From: Bradysia coprophila
Taxonomy: Eukaryota; Arthropoda; Insecta; Diptera; Sciaridae
NCBI RefSeq assembly: GCF_014529535.1
Contig: NW_023503584.1
Coordinates: forward strand, 1,278,190-1,342,189
DNA: 64,000 nt
Reading direction: 5' to 3'
Each line of letters starts with the position of its first letter. Positions within the stretch are counted from its first letter, which is position 1. Of this stretch, positions 57,035 through 64,000 are shown one piece after another. Made by a program: the position numbers and the translations under genes. The notes under the pieces are model-generated. The model was not told the origin of the DNA, searched no databases, and was given only the letters and a program-made list of their open reading frames with translations.

Positions 57035-59700
57035 AAAGGATTTCTTCAACTGATACTGATCTTAGCTTTCAAATAATAGCAAACATGCACGGGTACCGTT
57101 TCGATGAATGTGGTTTTGGAATGAAAATTTGAGGCTCAGTATCTCTACTCAAAAAATTTTGTGAACGTGAAATGTTTGATGAAAAAATATTTTTTTGCAG
57201 CAACTTTTAGCTGCTGGTTCACTTTTTCGAAATAATTCTATCTTGACCAAAGATTTCTAGGACACATATTAAAAAATTCACTAGAAAATGCGTCCAATTT
57301 CGGCAGGTCGTATTTTAAAAGAATCCCTCAGAAGTGAAAAGCGCCGCAGGCGAAACTTTTAAGTTATTTTACTCATCCATTGATTGGATTGATCTTGATC
57401 CTGATTTATGGAAGTTTATTGAAATTTTCGAAGTCTTATTTTAGGAGTTTTAGGAGATTTATGAGGATTTTTGAAATTTTAGGAATTTTAGGAGGTCTCC
57501 CTGGAGATGTTTACGATAAAGACTTTCGGGCTCAGTAGACATCCAATCAAAACATTCCTAATCCTATAACATGTGGAATTGTCTACGCAGAAGAATATCA
57601 GAAAAACAACTTAGCAACTGAATAACTCAATAGGTCAAATGATTGAACTAAATATTAAAGTTTCAGTTACTCGGGCACCGACTTCAAATTTTTTAACGAA
57701 TAAATTCTTACTCCATTTTCTCATTAAATTCTCTAAGATTTTAACTTAAATTGTGTCGTGTCACAGTTTTACAACGATACTCAATTGAACCAACCATGTT
57801 ATATTGTCAACATATGCACTGAATGACCAATTTTATTTACTTACATTGTAATGTTTTTGGTATCCATTTCTCTCTTTTGAATGATTCTCTTGTTATTCTA
57901 TTTGATTTATGTTAATATCCACGTTCTATGTTGCGTAAAACTTTTTTAAGAAGTACCGTAACCAAATCACTGACGTGTTACAAAGTGTGTTCCACTAATG
58001 ACACATAAAGAACAAAATTGTTATTTTTTTTTTTATTTCAATTTCACGTTGACGACGATTCAATCACAAAAGTCCACAATTCAATTTATTTCATTTAACT
58101 TAAACAATTCATGTTAATCGAACAAAGATTTTTAATTATGAAATGGTTTAGAAACCGGTAGTGACTCGTCTGCATTTTATATCGGACACACATTGAATAA
58201 CACTGAACCGAAATGAAATATTATTCATAAGGTGTTCTGATTGTATATACCTTGTTCACGTGAAGCAATTCTATCACAGACTGGTGTGTTCGTTCTTAAC
58301 ATTACGTTGTATCACCGCAACAATAATTTTGTTTTACTTCTTCTGTGGAAGAAATTTCTTTTTAACGGTAAAAAGAACTTGTTTCTCTTGTGCGTTGGTG
58401 ATAGATTATAACCGCTGGACTTCGTTTGTATCCAACATTTATGGGTATGTATTACAAGTTCAATGTTTTTACGGAATCTCGTCTCGACATTTTAATAAAA
58501 CTGTGGACCGTATGAGTCTGTTTACAACAAAATTCCGAAAATGAAGTTGATAAAATTGCAATATTGTTACAAGCGATCGGCTAATGTTAGGATTTGTTAT
58601 CACGCACGGTGTGTGTGTGTGTTCTGAGTCGCATAATAATAAAGTAAACGTGATAAAAGCAGGACCGTACTGGGCGTTCAATATATTTTTTTTCGAATGG
58701 TTCTTTAGTCATGCGAAAAAAGTGTATTAGACCATGAGACTTTGCTTGATACCCGCTTTAGATAGTCCTGCCCCGGTTTTCCTGTTGAAATAAGAGTGAC
58801 ATTATAACTACAATGAATTTTATTGAATGAAGTTCCTACTAGAGACGTGTATGTTACACGTGTTAGATACGTTAATCCAAATTGGAAGTGTACATATTCC
58901 TAATGATCGAACACAACATGCCAGAGCCTATTTTTATAAATTAAATTTCTGAAAAATCGGAAGAAAATAAGAATTTTTTCGAAACTTTTTTGGTATTTTT
59001 GGATTTTTAAGAAATAAATTTCCCGAAAATAATCCCTGCAGCGTACTTCAATCAAACAGTATCTAAATAATCAAAAATGATCCATCTATAGATGTGGCTG
59101 ACTCTCTAACCTTTTAGAAGCGAAACGTATCGCCATATCTCTGTTAAATCTTCTACATCATTTGTTCAAACAAAGTCGTTTACTTCATTAGTCTCACGCA
59201 CTTCACTATAAAAACCTTGTAAACAGTACCACATCACTTATTCTGGTCGTTGCTGTCGATAACAAATGAGTTCATTATATGTTTAGAATTTCTGCCTTTG
59301 ACCGGGGTTCCCTAGGTTCTCGATTTTAATTGAGCCAATCTCTTCTATCATTAAAATAAGAAAGGACACAGATAATGAGTGTGGTGTGACTAAAAAGCAC
59401 TATTTGTGTACACATGAAAAAATTTGTAAATTAGAGACGGAGGCATCTGTAGTAGTTGTTTAACTGAAATTCATAACTGATAAGGAGCCGTACATAATTG
59501 ACGTTATGCAAAAAGTAACCCAAATTTGTTAAAACCCAAACGTTTTTTATAGCCCAATATCCCCTAATGGTGTCATTTGTGAACGACCGCCAACATAGCA
59601 CTTTGAAGACAGTGCCCCTAACAACGATTCTCAACCGTTGACGAAAGTTGAATATAACGACACGCAACCTGCCCTCCATACGAAATGCTTTATTAATGAA
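57035..59700. other. Gene-free stretch with one MITE
   Basis: Contains an imperfect GATTTTAGGAG-type repeat (57415-57505), a (GT)n microsatellite at 58608-58621 and a family 1 MITE at about 59130-59290 (TCTTCTACATCATTTGTTC, GTTTACTTCATTAGTCTCAC, TTGCTGTCGATAACAAATGA). No coding signal. Confidence 0.5.
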
Positions 59701-59734
59701 ACAACCTTTCATATACGACCTTAGGTAATTAAGC

Positions 59735-59800
59735 GATAGATTGATGGAAAATCTTTTACTTCATTAGTTTTGACAGACATTTTGCTACATAAAGACAGAA
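59735..59800. mobile_element. MITE family 1 fragment abutting the kinase stop
   Basis: AAAATCTTTTACTTCATTAG and ACAGACATTTTGCTACATAA are the family core words. The fragment ends only about 10-20 bp from the stop codon at 59809, so it may form part of the 3' UTR. Confidence 0.55.
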
Positions 59801-59808
59801 AAAATCAT

Positions 59809-62800
59809 TCACACGCTATTTGTAGCCAATGGTGTTGTTGTATCAACCAGAACCAAAATACTGTGATGCAATGGATAAACATTAGCTATGTTGATGTAAT
59901 ATCCCAGCGAAATTTGCTCTTCAGAAGAGTAGACTCTGTAAGGGGGTGGTGATTCGTTGACAATATTGATCTCTTTCCGTAATTCAAAAAAAAATCTTAC
60001 GCCAAGACATCAATCGGATCCAAAATTAATTCTGATTTGTAGACTGATGCCAGAAAATTCGTGAAGGCTGCTGTGCTATTACCAAGTTCAAAGTTATTCG
60101 GCTTCTCCGACTTGTCCAAGTTCTTTTTATTGTCGCTTCTGCTAACATCCTCATTTTTATCGGGTATGCCTAGTTTTCGAAAGATTATGCCTCAGGCCGG
60201 GTACGCAAAGCCATACCGGCTATTTTCAATGTTTCAGTATCACTTTACCTGATCGAGTGCCCCACAGAGTGATTACATTGTCATCGGAAAAAACGACCGA
60301 ATATGTGGGACTGCACTGAACTCTCTTGATGTACTTGTCTTTGATACCCGTGACCAGTGTTGGTATATCAGTTGAGTTACAGTGACCAAGTCCTCTTTGT
60401 CCATTTGCGTTTTTACCGATTGTTACAACATATCCACCTTCTATAAGAAATACTGAATGACTGGTTGAGACTGCAACGTCAAGCACTTTTTTGGTGATGT
60501 CAGTAACCTTTCTCTAAAACAATATGACCGTTGGCAGAAGTACGGGTATTGAAATTTTCCGAATTATCTTACGAAAACTATCGATTTCAGAGCACTTTCC
60601 CCAATTCCTAATTTATTGTCACTATTCCGCCCGGCAGCTAACACCTCGCCATTTTCCAGTAACAGTAAAGTGCAATTTTGAGCGCATGCAATTTTCAGAA
60701 TTTTCGTTCCAAACAATGCAGACTGTACTTTAGTGGGAACAGAACTGCATATCTGATTACCAAGACCTAGTGCTCCATACTTGCATGTTCCCCATGAATA
60801 GACTGAATTGTCATTGCTAACCGCTATGACGTGATGAGATCCGCATGCAATTAAAACTATGTTGACTTCGTTCAAACAATCTGCGAATAAGAGACGTCGG
60901 TAGGTTTATCCTTAAAGAAAAATATTTTTTTCTTCGTACCAAGCGGTCTGCAATGAAGATAGTTTTTCATGTCAGTGTGACCCAAACATCCTTTACTGTT
61001 GTCGCCCACAGTGAAAACTACTCCAAGATCAGACAGAAAAATTGAGAATCCATCACCAGCGCATGCATTCACAATTTTGTATTTCTTCAACGAATCCACA
61101 CACGATGGATAGTGCTTCCAAATTCCAACATTCCCGTAGCCCAGTTGACCTGCATTTCCTTCGCCTTCATAAAATATATTTTTCAATTGAACAATTGGCT
61201 CTTTTAAATTCCAAAGAATTAAGCAGACAAACCCCATGAGTAAACCAATCCACCCGTCGTGACAACCAAAAAGTGTGACCCATTAGTTGCGACACAGGTA
61301 ATTTTTATGTTTGACGGTAATTGGAGCGGATTCAGAATCGTGTTGGTACCGAACGAGCTCAGTTGGTATAAAACGGATCGTTCCATGCGCGATTCGGTAA
61401 CACTTGCCGTTGATGCTTCCATATATTGTTTGTTCAAGAAGTCCTTACCGGATGCTACAGCAGTGAGAACAGATCGATATGAATCCGATAACATTTCACT
61501 TGATTGGAATTCATGTCTATTGAAGACAGAAATGAACCACAAGGCGAACAATTAGATATTTGTCCGTGTACCATACCCTCTGTTCTTTCCAATGTTTCTG
61601 TAGACCAATGGTATCCAATACTGAAGCACTTCAGACGCGGATGGCCTTTGACTTGGTTCAACTTTTAACAGTTGACTTAGCATTGATTTCAGACCTTCGG
61701 AATAACCACTCGGTAGGGGACTATATTGGGCCTAGGTTGATGAAACTTTATGCAAATAAAATGCCGTTAATTTACAGCATAGTGTACGTACCGACATGAT
61801 TTTAGCTACTAATTCCGAGAGGTTGGTCGCAGCGAAGGCTGTAAGAAATTTCAATGAAAATCTATTGTCTGGTAACTTTTACTAGAAATTCACCCTTTTG
61901 AAGACAACACATTTCACCTAATATGCATCCTAGCGCCCAAATATCGCTCTTGTTGTCATAGTCTTTTCCTTCACACTACGAAATAAGGCTTGTCCTTCAT
62001 GACTTTATGTTTTAAGAAAAGCAGAATTTACCATTTCTGGACTAAAATAGTAGGGGGTGCCCAGGACAGTCTGGGCATGAATTTTTGTGGTCATTATTTT
62101 GCTGATGCCAAAATCTCCAATTTTAACAGTTCCCCGTGAATTTAGAAAGACGTTAGCTGTTTTGAGATCTCTGAAAACGATTCAACCACCAATTCAGTCA
62201 ACGAATTTTTGCACAACAATACAAACATGTACCGACCGATGCATAATGTTTTCCAGATGCATGTAGTTGATTGCACTGGTGATCTGTTCAAATACGGTTA
62301 GAATGTATCGTTCCGGCATGTAATCTTTTTCGGCTTCCTTTTGAGATAAAATTTGGGCCAATGTCCCACCATTCGCGTATTCCATTTCAATCAACAAGAC
62401 ATTTCCTCGAATAAAACTGCCTAGATAACTGTAAAATGGCAACATCATTCACATCATCTGTTATCGACAAGGACGACCATAAATAAATAACTCTAGCTAA
62501 CGTCGTCTTATATATCAAAATGAATGTTAAAACAAATGAAGTAAAAGATTACATTTACATCCATTCAAAATAATGAGATCAAATAAAGTAATAGATTCGA
62601 TAACTGTCCTAATGATATGATTGTCGTCTGTGAAAGTTTAAAGTGATTTTCTCCCACAAACCTACCAAATAATGTTGGGATGATGAAGTTTCGAAAACAC
62701 TTCGACCTCGTTCATAGCCAGCTCTTTTTCCATTTTGGTCAGATTAATCAAATTGATTTGCTTTAGAACCACCTGAGTATTGTTCGACTTTCTGATGTAC

Positions 62801-63124
62801 AAAATTGCAACACCAAACGAACCTTTTTCGATTAAATTAATTTAGTATTATCCTAGTCAGTTTACTTGAAACAAGAAATGCACCTCGACCAACCACTTTC
62901 ACTTTTTCATATTCGGGCAATTCAATCTCCTCTTCGTCGACGGTTATAATTTCCTTTTTCTCGTCTATCACATCGACTGCCACTTGGGTCTTTGATATTG
63001 CTAACGATGAACTCACAGTCGTGGTATTATTTAAGAAACCATTGGTCGTCCCATTTCTACTTGCCGTTGTTTGTTTCAATTTATTTAACAATTCCGTCAT
63101 TTTCGATTTACTTTCTTGTTTCAA
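59809..63124 (-). CDS. niki: NIMA-related kinase, NEK8/NEK9 type (nimA-like kinase)
   Basis: Thirteen exons: 63124-62884, 62822-62666, 62428-62237, 62170-62032, 61975-61894, 61838-61792, 61731-61577, 61516-61233, 61164-60940, 60880-60573, 60513-60249, 60169-60001, 59935-59809; all phases match, 796 residues. The kinase domain (~residues 75-335) shows [18 protein letters not shown] lysine, [18 protein letters not shown] and [10 protein letters not shown], then SDIWALGC. The second half has RCC1-type repeats ([49 protein letters not shown]). The tail PIDVLAVYSSEEQ is supplied by the last two exons. Kinase plus RCC1 propeller is the NEK8/NEK9 architecture, linked to cilia, spindle and mitotic signalling. 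An alternative start is Met9. Intron 2 contains a MITE. Confidence 0.93.
62450..62640. mobile_element. MITE family 1 copy (kinase intron 2)
   Basis: One of the most complete copies: CATCTGTTATCGACAAGGAC, GTCTTATATATCAAAATGAA, AACAAATGAAGTAAAAGATT, AATAAAGTAATAGATTCGAT and ATTGTCGTCTGTGAAAG. The whole copy lies between the exons at 62666 and 62428. Confidence 0.7.
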
Positions 63125-63199
63125 AGAAACGTTGAAACTGTATTGTTGTGGTCATCATATCCAGGACAACGGACAATATGAATGGAAGAGATGATTTAG

Positions 63200-64000
63200 T
63201 GCTAATGTGACCTTTTGTGTCAGTCTGTTGAAATTTTTAGATCAACAAACTCGATAGGACTTAATCATCAACATGAGTCTGTTGATTTATTGCCATTTTA
63301 TCGACTGATTCAATCTCATATTACTACCGCTGTGTTGAATTGTAATATAATGCAAAATAATGCTTTAAATACCGATATGCCATCCTTTACGACAACATAT
63401 ACAACCATTTGTTGGTCTTAACAATTTTGAAAATTTGCCGGCCATTATTTAACCATTTTTGTTTTCAGATGTCCGGTGTGAAAACTTTATTTTCTCCCCA
63501 TGAGCTGTCACTTTGTTTTTCTTTTTAAAGATTCTATCTCGGATTGTTGTTTTCTTTTCGTTAAGAAATAGTAGATTACGTCTTTGTTTGGAACTTTCTA
63601 TTTTACCAGGTGTTACGTTTGGCAACCACCACCACACAAGGCAAAATACATAACTCCAAACAATTACGTAAGCTATTTTACTCACTAATGCATGTGACCT
63701 CGGGAAAAAAGTGGAAAATTTCTCCTCCAAACTGCACGGTCTGGTTGAACAAAATTTAAATTGTGTCACGACACCACCTCTGATTTTTCTTCATGTTCTG
63801 GTTGAGAGACTCGGAATTTAGTTTCCGGATCCGCCCGGCCGCTTCGGAGAACCGGCATACCTGGCCGTCCGGAACCCACGAGTCAATTTGAATACAGATT
63901 GTTATCGCAACGGATAGATGGACTAATTCTAAGCTCATCTGTGTTAAAATGGCTTCACTCGACAACCTGGCCACGTAGCCAGCTAAAGTCGAAAATTCTA
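63200..64000. other. Unassigned edge upstream of the kinase gene
   Basis: Two overlapping minus frames (63756-63974 and 63449-63769) could be pieces of a gene extending past the window. The first lies in an unusually GC-rich patch (63825-63880). The second has one hydrophobic segment (AYVIVWSYVFCLVWWWL) and a basic tail. I recognise neither and cannot fix a start or splice site. Confidence 0.25.

Noticed and set aside
59997-60001. Stop codon ending the kinase at DVLA
   Set aside because: The TAA is part of a GTAAGA donor; the next exon continues AVYSSEEQ in phase, fitting the family tail.
62237-62428. Kinase lacking the HRD aspartate (frame reads HRSVHV)
   Set aside because: The exon ends after CG of the Arg codon at a GTCGGT donor; the next exon starts A-GAT-CTC and gives HRDLK.

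Overview
This is AT-rich animal nuclear DNA: genes are split by short GT-AG introns, intergenic and intronic space is full of small inverted-repeat elements, and nothing is arranged in operons. The gene set (a musculin/HLH54F-type bHLH factor, a NEK8/9-type kinase with an RCC1 half like fly nimA-like kinase, a DNAJC22/wurst co-chaperone, sarcosine dehydrogenase, NOL11, a FAM162/UPF0389 protein and an RabX4-like Rab) points to an insect, most likely a dipteran. A lower (nematoceran) fly such as a fungus gnat is my guess. Species is inference. I traced exons by hand, and every model below keeps phase across all of its junctions.

Layout. 1-5.9 kb: no gene; dispersed repeats, a small hairpin element and a ~155-bp-period satellite built on CAGCCCTAAA. 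5.95-9.07 kb: convergent FAM162-like (+) and NOL11 (-). 9.1-19.1 kb: repeat-rich, with hairpins, a TIR element, a possible small two-TM membrane protein gene (11.8-13.25 kb, +) carrying a truncated LINE in an intron, a decayed partial copy of NOL11 (13.5-14.55 kb), a ~1.1-kb tandem duplication (15.4-17.6 kb) and a hairpin MITE. 19.15-22.69 kb: Rab GTPase (-). 25.39-31.58 kb: sarcosine dehydrogenase (-, 12 exons), its introns loaded with elements including a 1.2-kb TIR element and a 364-bp foldback with a clean 8-bp target duplication. 33.8-37.26 kb: bHLH factor (+). 38-41.9 kb: more MITEs and a 179-bp near-perfect palindrome. 41.96-43.3 kb: DNAJC22 (-, first exon not found). 43.63-48.09 kb: two adjacent coiled-coil genes (-) with matching C-terminal tails. 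48.1-59.7 kb: gene-poor, with one possible 93-aa acidic ORF, several MITEs and a 2.2-kb element containing about eight tandem modules that each look like a TATA + initiator core promoter. 59.81-63.12 kb: NEK8/9-type kinase (-, 13 exons). 63.2-64 kb: unassigned edge.

The genes do not form one pathway. They are ordinary housekeeping or developmental loci. The unusual content is the mobile-element landscape: one MITE family is present about 15 times, mostly in introns; another has three copies, each with a different 7-bp target duplication; and the promoter-like array at 54.9-57.0 kb is the feature I would look at first. I saw no tRNA, rRNA or CRISPR.
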